Assembly (NCBI GenBank): GCA_900539735.1
Contig: UQDE01000001.1
Span: 117,653-181,652, forward strand
DNA from: an uncultured Collinsella sp.
Lineage (GTDB): Bacteria > Actinomycetota > Coriobacteriia > Coriobacteriales > Coriobacteriaceae
Direction of reading: 5' to 3'
DNA length: 64,000 bases
Position numbers and translations under genes: made by a program. Numbering within the stretch: position 1 is the stretch's first letter; every line of letters starts with the position of its first letter. Below the pieces are notes generated by a model that saw only the letters and a program-made list of their open reading frames with translations, did no database searches and was not told where the DNA came from. Positions 41,608 through 50,036 of this stretch are shown here, one piece after another.

Positions 41608-42948
41608 ATGCTTACTACCAAGGAAGCCGCCGAGCTGCTCGGCATCACTCCGCGCAGGGTGCAGGAGCTCATAAAAAACGGAGCACTTGAGGCCCGCAAG
41701 GCTTCTGGTGTATGGCTCATCGACAAAGACAGCGTCGACACGCGACTCCGCTCCGTGACCAAAACGGGGGGACGTCCCCGCCGCGGCCACGGTAAGAGCG
41801 AGATCACGTTCACCCTCATGAATCGCACGCACAAAGTCGCTCAGCTGGTCTACAGCACATCGCGAAAAGACTTTACCCACATCGGCGCCGACATCGATTA
41901 CGCCCACGCCCCTATTGGGGTATTTGGCCCTAATAGCCCCATATCGCTCGACTCCTTCCGCATCTGGTGGCGCGGCCGCGGTATCCCGCTCGCACGCATT
42001 GGGCTAGCCTCCCTGCTTACAGAAGCCGCAGTCGATGTTCCCGATGAACTCGTCCAGCGAAATCTCGGCCTCTCCTTATCCGACCAGTATTGGATCAGGC
42101 CCCAAGACTCCGGTCTCGCGTGGGAAGATATCAATTTCTTCAATAATGCTTTTGACGACGTCTCACTGTCCATTGCGCCCTTTGCCCCAGAGGGAAAAGC
42201 GGCTGCCGCAAAGCCCGATAACACCTCGGACGGCAATCTTCAAAAGTACTGGACGTGCGAGGGCGAGCGTCGAATTCTGCATAAGGCAGGAGCGCACCTG
42301 AACCAGGAACCTTATAACGAGCTGGTGGCGACCGCGCTCCACCGTCGCATCCTAAACGCCTGCGATTATGTACCTTACTCGCTCGAGGGCACGGGCACTT
42401 CCGCCCTGAGCATATGCGATGTCTTCTTAACTGATGAAGAGGAATATGTCCCTGCGTTCTATGTAAACCAGCACGCAAACGCAGATGAACGACTAACCGA
42501 CTACGAGCGATACGTAGCAAACTGCGAGGAGCTCGGGGTGCCAGGCGTCAAGGATGCCCTTGACCGCATGATCGTGTGCGACGACATCATCGCCAACTAC
42601 GATCGTCATTGGCGTAACTTTGGCCTTGTGCGAAACGTAAACACGCTAGCCTGCAGACCTGCCCCCATCTTCGATTCGGGCTCATCGCTCTGGTGCAACA
42701 TATCACTAGAGGAGCTTAGGGCGGGAGAGCACAGTTTTACCAGCGCACAATTTCATTCAAGCCCCGCCAAACAAATGTTGCTCGTCGAGGACATGGGCTG
42801 GTTTGACGGCGACAAACTCGAAGGCTTCGTTGACGAGGCAATCGAGATTCTTTCCAGAAACGACGCGCTCACGGCAAGGCTGCCATATCTAAAAGAGGCG
42901 CTAACGTGGCGCCTCGAAAGAATGATCGACATCGCTGAATGGAGTTAG
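41608..42948 (+). CDS. Helix-turn-helix protein fused to a HipA/CtkA-like kinase domain
   Basis: A 446-residue protein. Residues about 1-55 are an excisionase/MerR-like helix-turn-helix (MLTTKEAAELLGITPRRVQE, then LEARKASGVWLIDKDSV), and the C-terminal half has the HipA-type catalytic pattern DRHWRNFG (about 345-352) with a preceding IVCDDIIAN and a metal-site PIFDSGSSLW. HipA-type proteins phosphorylate tRNA synthetases or elongation factors and cause dormancy; here the DNA-binding part that is usually a separate antitoxin appears joined to the kinase. Start chosen at ATG 41608 (AAGGG seven bases upstream); an upstream frame of 14 codons is possible. No separate antitoxin gene adjoins it. 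Confidence 0.75.
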   Translation: MLTTKEAAELLGITPRRVQELIKNGALEARKASGVWLIDKDSVDTRLRSVTKTGGRPRRGHGKSEITFTLMNRTHKVAQLVYSTSRKDFTHIGADIDYAHAPIGVFGPNSPISLDSFRIWWRGRGIPLARIGLASLLTEAAVDVPDELVQRNLGLSLSDQYWIRPQDSGLAWEDINFFNNAFDDVSLSIAPFAPEGKAAAAKPDNTSDGNLQKYWTCEGERRILHKAGAHLNQEPYNELVATALHRRILNACDYVPYSLEGTGTSALSICDVFLTDEEEYVPAFYVNQHANADERLTDYERYVANCEELGVPGVKDALDRMIVCDDIIANYDRHWRNFGLVRNVNTLACRPAPIFDSGSSLWCNISLEELRAGEHSFTSAQFHSSPAKQMLLVEDMGWFDGDKLEGFVDEAIEILSRNDALTARLPYLKEALTWRLERMIDIAEWS

Positions 42949-42975
42949 CGAGACAGCATCGCCCCGCCAACTCCC

Positions 42976-43653
42976 CTACCTCCCGCGCAGGGCTTTGAGC
43001 TTGGCCAGGGCATCGGGGCTCAGGCGACTGCCCAGAGTCATCTTGATCTGCGGAGCTTCCTCTGCCTCGTGAACGTCGTTATCGATCTGTTTGATCTCGT
43101 CCACCAGCATGCGGCTCGAGATGCGCGTAACGCCCTTGCCCATGACGACGGCCTGGATCGTACCGTCGCTCGATACCACGGAGCACGCGCGACCCTCCTC
43201 ACGTGCCTCGATGCAGAGCTTCTGCACCACGGTATCGGCAGAGACGCCCGTCGGCGAAAACTCGATGCGCACGCCGCGGGCCGGCAGGTTGGGGCGCTCG
43301 CTGGAAATATTGCCCGCGCCGTCGAACACAATCACGGCCTCGTAGCGGCCCTGGGCAAAGGCGGCGACGTCGTTGATGAGGGCGGTGCGCGCCATATCGT
43401 GAACGTCGCTGGAATACGGATCGTCGGAATGGTCGTACACGAGCTTTTCGTAGCGCGGCGTGCAGTGAATCACGTTGTAGCCGTCGACCACCAGCAGCTC
43501 GGGCTTATTGGAGTGCACCGTCGAGACCGGATCGGCGATGGCCTGCGTAAACGCATTGCCGCCCACGCCATAGGTCGCGGCCGAAACAATCGGCTTGGCC
43601 GAGCCCTCGCCAAAGCGCTTGGCCTTAGACTTGGCGCGGTTCTTCTTGGACAT
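42976..43653 (-). CDS. yacP: Ribosome-associated endoribonuclease-like NYN protein (Rae1/YacP)
   Basis: A 225-residue NYN/PIN-type nuclease. After a basic N-terminus (about 1-45), LLVVDGYNVIHC (about 53-64) holds the first catalytic Asp, AVIVFDGAG the second region and CSVVSSDGTIQAVV the third, matching YacP. The Bacillus orthologue cleaves mRNA in the ribosomal A site. The ATG 43651-43653 lies three bases after the rlmB stop. Order cysS-rlmB-yacP is conserved with Bacillus. Confidence 0.9.
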   Translation of the reverse strand: MSKKNRAKSKAKRFGEGSAKPIVSAATYGVGGNAFTQAIADPVSTVHSNKPELLVVDGYNVIHCTPRYEKLVYDHSDDPYSSDVHDMARTALINDVAAFAQGRYEAVIVFDGAGNISSERPNLPARGVRIEFSPTGVSADTVVQKLCIEAREEGRACSVVSSDGTIQAVVMGKGVTRISSRMLVDEIKQIDNDVHEAEEAPQIKMTLGSRLSPDALAKLKALRGR

Positions 43654-43656
43654 GCG

Positions 43657-44577
43657 CTACTCCTCTCCCATGAGCTCGCCGGCATTGCGGCGCAGCCACT
43701 CAAAGCACAGCGCGGTGGTCGCCTGGGCAACGTTGAGGCTCTCGGTCATGCCACGCTGGGGAAGCTTGGTCAAAAAGTCGCATTTCTCGAGCACCAGGCG
43801 CGAGATGCCGTCGCCCTCGGAGCCCATGACGAGCGCCACGCGGCCCTCGAAGGGAGCATCCCAGCAGCTGCCCTCGGCGTGCTCGGAAGCACCGCCCACC
43901 CAAAAGCCAGCAGCCTTGAGGTCGTCGAGCGCACGGGCGATATTAGGAACCTGCGCGATAGGCAGGTGCATGACGGCGCCGGCAGAGGTCTTGTAGCTGC
44001 CGACGGTCACACCGGCGGCGCGCTTGTTGGCAATGATGACGCCCGCCGCGCCCACGACCTCGGCGGAGCGCACGATGGCACCAAAGTTGCCGTCGTCGGT
44101 CACATGGTCGAGCACGATGACGAGCGCCGGACCGTCGCCCACGCGGTCGAGAATATCGGCGACATCGGCATAGGGGAAGTTGCCCACCTCGAGCGCAATG
44201 CCCTGGTGAGCGCCATGGCTCGATAGCGCATCGAGCTGCGCGCGCGGCACATACTTAATGCGGACGCCCGCGGCGTTGAGGTCATCGACCAGACGAGACA
44301 GGGCGGCATCGCGCTCCCCGCCCTCGGCAATGAGCGCGCACTTGACGGGAAAGCCGGTACGCAGCGCCTCGGCGGCAGCACGGCGACCTTCGATAAACTC
44401 GCCCTTGGGAGCCTGGACAGCATCGCGGTTGCGATCTCGCTGCGGACGCGCAGCTTGGGCTTGGGAGCGCTCGCGCTGGCCCTTGGGAGCGGCAGCGCGG
44501 TCGTTGCGGCGAATCGGACGCGAGCCAGAAGCAGCCTGCTTGCCTCCACGCGGCGCACGCTTGCGATTGTCGGCCAT
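43657..44577 (-). CDS. rlmB: 23S rRNA 2'-O-methyltransferase, RlmB/TrmH family
   Basis: SPOUT-class methyltransferase of 306 residues. A basic, disordered N-terminus (about 1-60) is followed by a substrate-binding L30-like domain and the knotted SAM domain with LDHVTDDGNFGAIVRSAE (motif 1), ALVMGSEGDGI (motif 2) and MTESLNVAQATT (motif 3). Start chosen at ATG 44575-44577, seven bases after AGGAGG. The target is probably a guanosine in 23S rRNA, by family knowledge; tRNA targets are possible. Confidence 0.92.
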   Translation of the reverse strand: MADNRKRAPRGGKQAASGSRPIRRNDRAAAPKGQRERSQAQAARPQRDRNRDAVQAPKGEFIEGRRAAAEALRTGFPVKCALIAEGGERDAALSRLVDDLNAAGVRIKYVPRAQLDALSSHGAHQGIALEVGNFPYADVADILDRVGDGPALVIVLDHVTDDGNFGAIVRSAEVVGAAGVIIANKRAAGVTVGSYKTSAGAVMHLPIAQVPNIARALDDLKAAGFWVGGASEHAEGSCWDAPFEGRVALVMGSEGDGISRLVLEKCDFLTKLPQRGMTESLNVAQATTALCFEWLRRNAGELMGEE

Positions 44578-44620
44578 AAAGTGACCTCCTAAATACAACT
44601 ATCAAACGAAACAAAATAAA

Positions 44621-44652
44621 CGACCGCCCATGAATATTAATTCGGGCGGTCG
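44621..44652 (-). terminator. Intrinsic terminator between cysS and rlmB
   Basis: Perfect 9-bp stem CGACCGCCC/GGGCGGTCG with a 14-base loop, followed on the minus strand by TTTATTTTG. It would end cysS transcripts and implies a separate promoter for rlmB-yacP. Confidence 0.8.
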
Positions 44653-44655
44653 GTA

Positions 44656-44757
44656 CGGGTTTTCCAAGTGCCCGAGATTGCCGTGAAAGAGGAGCGACGC
44701 GTACTTGAGTACGCGAGCGACGGTTTGAACGGCAAGGTCGGGCGCTTGGGAAACCCG
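44656..44757. repeat. Large imperfect palindrome, 102 bp
   Basis: Outer arms CGGGTTTTCC/GGAAACCCG, middle blocks around GATTGCCG and CGGCAAGGTC and a perfect core CGCGTAC-4-GTACGCG (44697-44714). It lies immediately downstream of cysS, next to the terminator, in the place where some Firmicutes carry mrnC. Confidence 0.85.
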
Positions 44758-44763
44758 CGGGGA

Positions 44764-46230
44764 TTAGAGAGATTTGATACGAGTGCCGGCGGCGGTATCT
44801 TCAATCGTCAGGCCCAGGTCCTTGAGCTGATCACGGATGGCGTCGGCCAGATCCCAGTTCTTGGCGGCGCGGGCCTCGGCGCGGGCCTCGAGAATCTTGG
44901 CAGCGGCCTCGTCCACGTCGTCGCCCGTGTAGGCGACCAGGCCGGCGGCAACGCCCAGCAGGCCCAGCGGCAGCTCGACCTTGGGCTCGGGGAGCTCAAC
45001 GCCAAGCGTATCGAGCAGCTCGGCCAGCGTGTCGGCGGCGGCAAGCGCGGCGGCCTTGTCGGCAGCGTCGCCCGCCTGCTCCAGGTACTGGTTGCACTCG
45101 GTCACAAAGCCAAAGACGACACCCATGGCACCAGCGGTGTTAAAGTCGTCGTCCATGCACTCCTTAAAGGCGGCACGAGTCTCAGCGGCCTTGGCGGCAA
45201 ACGCCTCGGCGGCAGCCGCATCGGCATCGGCCGTCGCATGGTTCGCGGCCCAGCGCAGGTTCTCGACCGTACCGGCGATACGCGTGAGCGAGTTCTCGGC
45301 ACCCTCCAGGCGCTCCCAAGAAAAGTCGAGCGGCGAGCGATAGCTCGTCTGCAGCATCAGCAGGCGCAGGGCAGCAGCGGAGTGCTGCTCGAGCACCTCG
45401 GCCAGCGTAAAGAAGTTACCGAGCGACTTGGACATCTTCTCGCCGTCGACCAGCAGCATGCCCGTGTGCATCCAGGTGTTGGAGAAACCCTGGTGCCAGG
45501 CGCAGGTGGCCTGGGCGCACTCGTTCTCGTGATGCGGGAAGGCAAGGTCGGAGCCACCGCCGTGGATGTCGATCGGGGTACCCAGGTAGCGGTGCACCAT
45601 AGCGGCGCACTCGGTGTGCCAACCGGGACGGCCCTCGCCCCAGGGACTCGGCCAGCTGGGCTCGCCGGGCTTGGCGGCCTTCCACAGGGCAAAGTCGAGC
45701 GGATCGTTCTTGTCCTCGTTCTCCTCGATGCGCGCGCCAACCATAAGGTCGTCGATGTTGCGGCCCGAGACCTGACCATAGTTGGGATCGCTGCGCACGG
45801 CAAAGTACACATCGCCGTTATCGGCGGCGTAAGCGTGGCCCTGCTCGATAAGCGTCTTGATCATGGCGATCATGGGGCCGATCTCTTTGGTGGCACGAGG
45901 ACGCACATCCGGATCGAGCACGTTGGCAGCGCGCATGACGCCAATGAACTTATCCGAGAACTCCGTCGCGACCTCGGCGGCCGTACGGCCCTGCTCGTTG
46001 GCGCGCTTGATGATCTTGTCGTCGACATCGGTGAGGTTCTGGGCGAACGTGACCTCATAGCCGCTCGCGATGAGCCAACGACGAATCACATCGAAGCTGA
46101 TGAACGTGCGAGCATTGCCGATGTGGATGTTGTCGTAGACCGTGGGGCCGCACACGTACATGCGGACCTTGCCGGACTCGATGGGCTGGAACTCTTCCTT
46201 TTTATGGGTAGCGCTGTTGTAGATACGCAT
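44764..46230 (-). CDS. cysS: Cysteinyl-tRNA synthetase
   Basis: Class Ia synthetase of 488 residues. HIGNARTF (about 36-43), the zinc ligands (MYVCGPTVYD, WHTECAAM, HHENE) and KMSKS (about 265-269, in DGEKMSKSLGN) are present, followed by the helical anticodon-binding domain. ATG 46228-46230 follows AAGGAG by six bases. It lies downstream of ispF with a 3-base gap. Confidence 0.97.
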   Translation of the reverse strand: MRIYNSATHKKEEFQPIESGKVRMYVCGPTVYDNIHIGNARTFISFDVIRRWLIASGYEVTFAQNLTDVDDKIIKRANEQGRTAAEVATEFSDKFIGVMRAANVLDPDVRPRATKEIGPMIAMIKTLIEQGHAYAADNGDVYFAVRSDPNYGQVSGRNIDDLMVGARIEENEDKNDPLDFALWKAAKPGEPSWPSPWGEGRPGWHTECAAMVHRYLGTPIDIHGGGSDLAFPHHENECAQATCAWHQGFSNTWMHTGMLLVDGEKMSKSLGNFFTLAEVLEQHSAAALRLLMLQTSYRSPLDFSWERLEGAENSLTRIAGTVENLRWAANHATADADAAAAEAFAAKAAETRAAFKECMDDDFNTAGAMGVVFGFVTECNQYLEQAGDAADKAAALAAADTLAELLDTLGVELPEPKVELPLGLLGVAAGLVAYTGDDVDEAAAKILEARAEARAAKNWDLADAIRDQLKDLGLTIEDTAAGTRIKSL

Positions 46231-46233
46231 TCG

Positions 46234-46728
46234 TTACTCCTTAACGGTTTTCTGTAGCAGGCAGACGGCCCAGGCGCCGATTCCCTCGCCTTGGCCTTCC
46301 CAACCGAGCTTTTCGGTCGTGGTAGCGGCGACGCCCACGTTTTCGACGTCAACGCCCAGGGCATGGGCAAGGTTGGCGCGCATGGCATCGCGGTGCGGGG
46401 TGATCTTAGGCTGCTGACAGGCAATGGTGCAATCGGCATCGACAAACTCAAAGCCCAGCTCGCGCGCATAGTCCATCACGCGGGCAAGCAGCACCATCGA
46501 ATCGGCACCCTCGTAGGCGGGATCGGTGTCGGGGAATAGCTTGCCGATGTCTCCCCCGCGGCAGGCGCCCAGAATGGCGTCGGCCAAGGCGTGCGCGAGC
46601 ACATCGGCATCCGAGTGGCCCAGCAGGCCGCGCTCGTAGGGAATGTCGACACCGCCGATGATACATCGACGCCCCTCCACCAGACGGTGAACGTCGTAGC
46701 CATGGCCAATGCGCAGGTTACTGAACAT
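46234..46728 (-). CDS. ispF: 2-C-methyl-D-erythritol 2,4-cyclodiphosphate synthase
   Basis: Enzyme of the MEP isoprenoid pathway, 164 residues. GHGYDVHRL (metal-binding His/Asp), the GHSDADV region and TTTEKLGW are the family motifs. Start chosen at ATG 46726-46728, eight bases after AGAGGA; a frame extending 11 codons further upstream is less likely. It overlaps the end of ispD by 11 bases, so the two are translationally coupled. Confidence 0.97.
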   Translation of the reverse strand: MFSNLRIGHGYDVHRLVEGRRCIIGGVDIPYERGLLGHSDADVLAHALADAILGACRGGDIGKLFPDTDPAYEGADSMVLLARVMDYARELGFEFVDADCTIACQQPKITPHRDAMRANLAHALGVDVENVGVAATTTEKLGWEGQGEGIGAWAVCLLQKTVKE

Positions 46729-47446
46729 GGGGAAGGTCCTCTCCCTCGGCCATACGGCCAAGCAGAATCGCGGTTACGGGACGCAAGTCCTCGGGCACCG
46801 TCACCTTAAGGTTATCGCGCGGGCTCTGGACGCAGCGGACGCGCCCACCCATGCGCTCGACCAGCGACGAATCATCGGTGCCGATAAAGCCCTCGGCAAT
46901 GGCTGCAGCGTGGGCGCGCTTCATAGCATCGACGCTAAAGATCTGCGGCGTCTGCGCAGCCCAATAAAGCTCACGCGGCGGCGTCTCGACGATGTTATCG
47001 CCGTCGACGATCTTGAGTGTGTCGATCGCGGGTTGACCGCACACGACACCGTCGAGCGAGCGGTCGCCCACAAGCACGTCGATCGCATGATCGATGGCCT
47101 CGGTCGTGATGAGCGGACGAGCGCCATCGTGAATGGCGACGTATTCAAAGCCCGCCGGCACCGCGTGCACGCCGGCACGGGTGGAGTCCTGGCGGGTATC
47201 GCCGGCATCGGCAAAACTGATGGGCGTGTCATAGTCAAACGGGTCGATGGCCAGGCGGCGCATCTCGGCACGGCGCTCGGCAGGGCAAACCACGACGATG
47301 TGGCCGACCTTATCGCTACGGTCAAACGCGCGGATGGACCAGCTCATAAGCGGACGGCCCGCTACATTGACGAGCTGCTTGCCGCCGGGGTTACCAAAGC
47401 GCTGGCCGCTGCCACCGGCAACGACCACGGCGCATACGGGCGCCAT
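46718..47446 (-). CDS. ispD: 2-C-methyl-D-erythritol 4-phosphate cytidylyltransferase
   Basis: Third enzyme of the MEP pathway, 242 residues. AVVVAGGSGQRFG (CTP-binding), GKQLVNVAGRP and the IHDGARPL and QTPQIF motifs are present. It starts within the last base of disA (TAATG) and overlaps ispF at its end, so disA, ispD and ispF are tightly packed. Confidence 0.97.
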   Translation of the reverse strand: MAPVCAVVVAGGSGQRFGNPGGKQLVNVAGRPLMSWSIRAFDRSDKVGHIVVVCPAERRAEMRRLAIDPFDYDTPISFADAGDTRQDSTRAGVHAVPAGFEYVAIHDGARPLITTEAIDHAIDVLVGDRSLDGVVCGQPAIDTLKIVDGDNIVETPPRELYWAAQTPQIFSVDAMKRAHAAAIAEGFIGTDDSSLVERMGGRVRCVQSPRDNLKVTVPEDLRPVTAILLGRMAEGEDLPHVQ

Positions 47447-48513
47447 TATGCGTTCCCCTGTTTGGTGCCCTTCATGCGGTACAGGGAGTCCGCAAGAATG
47501 GCAGGGTTGTTAACGCCAAAGTCGCCCAGGCGCTCCGGATCCTCGCTGATGTCATCCATGAGCTCCTGCAGCGAGCCGTACTCGTCGACGATCTTCTCGG
47601 CCACGCCGTCGCGCACGACGGACACGCGCGAAAGCGTGCGCAGGCCCAGCGGCGTCATGACGGAGTCCTCGTCCAGGTCGTCATAGCCCAGAACCGCCGC
47701 CACATGCTGCGGGTCGGACAGGTCCTTAGGCGTCATGCGGCTCAGCTCGGCGCGAATCTTCTCGGCGTTTGCCTCGGAGGAATCGCTTGCGTAGTCGCGG
47801 ATCATCAAGTCGTATTCGGTATCCATGCTGGAGCCCGCGAGCTGCTCGAGCTGCATCTGCACGAGCTTGCCCTGGTTACCCAGCTTGACGATGCAATCCT
47901 TAAGCTCGGTCTTTGCCTGTTGCATGATCTCGAAGCTCGAGAAAATACCGGTGATGTCGGCGAGCGTAACGTAGTCGTCGAGCTCAAGGGCCGTCAGGCG
48001 CAGCAAGGAGCGATCGAGCGACTGACGGGTGGTCTGAAGCGTGGCGACGAGCTGGTTGACCGAGCTCATGATGGTGGTGACGGGCTGGATCTCGTAGCTC
48101 TTGCCGTGAACGTACACGTTAACGACGGCACGGCGAGCCGAAACCGAGATCACGATGGCATCGGTGAGCACCGACATGCGAGCGGCAGTACGGTGACGCA
48201 TGCCCGTCTCACTCGTGGCGAGCGAGGGATCGGGATTGAGGTGGAAGTTGGCGCGCAGGATCTGGGTGAGGTCGCCATCGATGACGATGGCGCCGTCCAT
48301 CTTGGAAAGCTCGAACAGGCGGTTCGAGGTAAACGAAATGTTGAGCGGGAAGCCGTCGTTACCGGCAGCGAGCACGTTTTCGGTGTCGCCGACGCAGATA
48401 AGGGCGCCCAGGTGACCGGCGATGATCATGTCGAGGGCGGTGCGGATCGGCTGACCAGGTGCCGTCAGGCGGATGGCCTGTTCCATACGCTTTTGCAGCT
48501 CGTTCTTATCCAA
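47446..48513 (-). CDS. disA: Diadenylate cyclase DisA
   Basis: Synthesises cyclic di-AMP and, in other bacteria, scans DNA for damage. The 355-residue protein has the DAC domain with DGA (about 73-75, in KMDGAIVI) and RHRTA (about 108-112), a helical spine and a C-terminal helix-hairpin-helix DNA-binding part. The start is a TTG at 48511-48513 with GGGAG seven bases upstream. Order disA-ispD-ispF resembles that of Bacillus. Confidence 0.96.
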   Translation of the reverse strand: MDKNELQKRMEQAIRLTAPGQPIRTALDMIIAGHLGALICVGDTENVLAAGNDGFPLNISFTSNRLFELSKMDGAIVIDGDLTQILRANFHLNPDPSLATSETGMRHRTAARMSVLTDAIVISVSARRAVVNVYVHGKSYEIQPVTTIMSSVNQLVATLQTTRQSLDRSLLRLTALELDDYVTLADITGIFSSFEIMQQAKTELKDCIVKLGNQGKLVQMQLEQLAGSSMDTEYDLMIRDYASDSSEANAEKIRAELSRMTPKDLSDPQHVAAVLGYDDLDEDSVMTPLGLRTLSRVSVVRDGVAEKIVDEYGSLQELMDDISEDPERLGDFGVNNPAILADSLYRMKGTKQGNA

Positions 48514-48672
48514 GGCATCGCTCCCATCGTATACGCTCCATAAACGCTAAATAGTTTCTCACGGTTTGTCCCTGCGGCGCTTGCGAAATCCGATGCTTAC
48601 AGAATGAGCGAACACAGCTGAGAGCCCCAATCCAAATGAGCTGCTTATGTGGCAGCATCGGGATTCGCATAA

Positions 48673-48807
48673 ATGAGGGAGTAGTCGCGTGATCGGGTTC
48701 GCCTCCGGTGGCGCGGCAAGTCAACACACTGGCCGATGCGGCCTGGCTTGCCTTAATGAACGAGACTCGTGGCTGTGCGCGCAACGCGTACGCCACGGGT
48801 CTTTTTT
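48673..48807 (+). ncRNA. yybP-ykoY manganese riboswitch
   Basis: The leader of mntP has GGGAGTAG near its 5' end (48678-48685), AAGTCAAC in the middle, a GGCAAG/CTTGCC arm and TGAACGAGAC near the 3' end, which are the conserved yybP-ykoY elements. It is followed by an intrinsic terminator: GAC-CGTGGC/GCCACG-GTC arms (48764-48801) and six T residues (48802-48807). Mn(II) binding would be expected to favour the antiterminated form. The rest of the 347-base gap to disA contains no gene that I can see. Confidence 0.78.
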
Positions 48808-48860
48808 GTTACTCCCCCAAGAGGTACACGCGGGCCCGCCCGCAGAGAGGGAGCCAGACT

Positions 48861-49445
48861 ATGGGACTCGCAGAGCTTGTGTTGCTCGCTATCGGCCTTT
48901 CTATGGACGCTTTTGCCGTATCCATCTGCAAGGGCCTTGGCATGAAGAAGATCAACCTTAAGGTCGCCGTAGTGCTCGGCCTGTTCTTTGGCGGCTTCCA
49001 GGCCGGCATGCCCGTAATCGGATGGGCGCTCGGCAGTCAATTCATGAGCATCATCGGACCCATCGACCATTGGATCGCCTTTATCCTTTTGGCCTTTATC
49101 GGCGGCAAAATGCTGTGGGAGGCCTTTACCGAAGACGAGGATGAGGACGAGAGCGACGGCAAGGATGCCGAAAAGATTGACCTGGGTGAGTACCTGATTC
49201 TGACTATCGCCACCTCAATCGACGCCCTGGCCGTGGGCATCTCATTTGCTGCGCTCTCGGTTGACATCGTTCCCGCTGTATCGCTTATCGGCGTCACAAC
49301 GTTTATCTTCTCCGTCGCCGGCGTAGCGATCGGCCACACCTTTGGCGAGCGCTACGAAAAACCCGCCACCATCGTGGGCGGCGTTGTGCTCATCCTCATC
49401 GGCCTCAAGATTTTGCTGGAGCACCTAGGGATTTTAGTGCTGTAA
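48861..49445 (+). CDS. mntP: Manganese exporter MntP
   Basis: Small inner-membrane exporter of 194 residues with six hydrophobic segments. The two conserved Asp motifs are SMDAFAVS (first helix) and SIDALAVGIS (fourth helix), matching the MntP (DUF204) family; the acidic loop EDEDEDESDGKD lies between the halves. Start chosen at ATG 48861, seven bases after GGGAG. Its transcript begins with the manganese riboswitch, so export would rise when Mn(II) is high. Confidence 0.95.
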   Translation: MGLAELVLLAIGLSMDAFAVSICKGLGMKKINLKVAVVLGLFFGGFQAGMPVIGWALGSQFMSIIGPIDHWIAFILLAFIGGKMLWEAFTEDEDEDESDGKDAEKIDLGEYLILTIATSIDALAVGISFAALSVDIVPAVSLIGVTTFIFSVAGVAIGHTFGERYEKPATIVGGVVLILIGLKILLEHLGILVL

Positions 49446-49482
49446 AACACCCTTCAAAACTAAACGTCCGTATAAGGCCTCA

Positions 49483-49550
49483 TGCAGAGTTTTGCATGAG
49501 GCCTTTTCATGCAGACTTTTGCATGTCATACTAGGATGCAAAAGCCTGCA
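49483..49550. promoter_or_regulatory. Triple operator of hipBA
   Basis: TGCAGAGTTTTGCAT (49483-49497), TGCAGACTTTTGCAT (49510-49524) and, inverted, ATGCAAAAGCCTGCA (49536-49550). Three copies of a 15-base site just before hipB fit cooperative autorepression by HipB-HipA complexes. Confidence 0.75.
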
Positions 49551-49565
49551 CGTTAGGAGATAGCC

Positions 49566-50033
49566 GTGGATACCCTTCCCATCACCACACCACGCCAAGC
49601 TGGCATCTACGTGCGCCAGGCACGCGAGACTCAGGGTCTCACCCGTGCCACCCTCGCCAAAAAGGCCGGTGTTTCGGAGCGCCTGCTTGCATCGCTCGAG
49701 CTAGGAGACGCCACCGGCATTCGACTCGACAAGCTGCTGGCGATTTTCGACGCTCTTGAACTGGCGCTCGCAGCACAAGGGGATATAAGCGAAACGAAAA
49801 ATGAGCACCCAATCGACGCCCCGCATGCTGATCAACCTTGCAGCACCTCCAGACGCCATCACGCTCAACGTCTTCATCATCGCAACCGTCGCAGCACAAC
49901 CATTCCGGTTCTTGCAGATACCCCCCTTACGTCCGAGCTCTACGACAGGGCCTTCGCCGATTTCGCCATGTCCAATCTCGGAGTCTCGATTGCCGCAAAC
50001 GCATCTAGCCAAACCATGCCCGAAGGGAAATAG
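49566..50033 (+). CDS. hipB: HipB-like antitoxin
   Basis: A 155-residue protein. Residues about 10-65 are an XRE-type helix-turn-helix (ARETQGLTRATLAKKAGVSE, then LASLELGDATGIRLDKLL), followed by a His/Arg-rich stretch and a less ordered tail. GTG start at 49566, six bases after GGAG. Typical HipB proteins are 70-90 residues, so this one has a longer C-terminus. Partner of the downstream kinase; it should repress the operon at the repeated operators 49483-49550. Confidence 0.85.
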   Translation: MDTLPITTPRQAGIYVRQARETQGLTRATLAKKAGVSERLLASLELGDATGIRLDKLLAIFDALELALAAQGDISETKNEHPIDAPHADQPCSTSRRHHAQRLHHRNRRSTTIPVLADTPLTSELYDRAFADFAMSNLGVSIAANASSQTMPEGK

Positions 50034-50036
50034 CCA

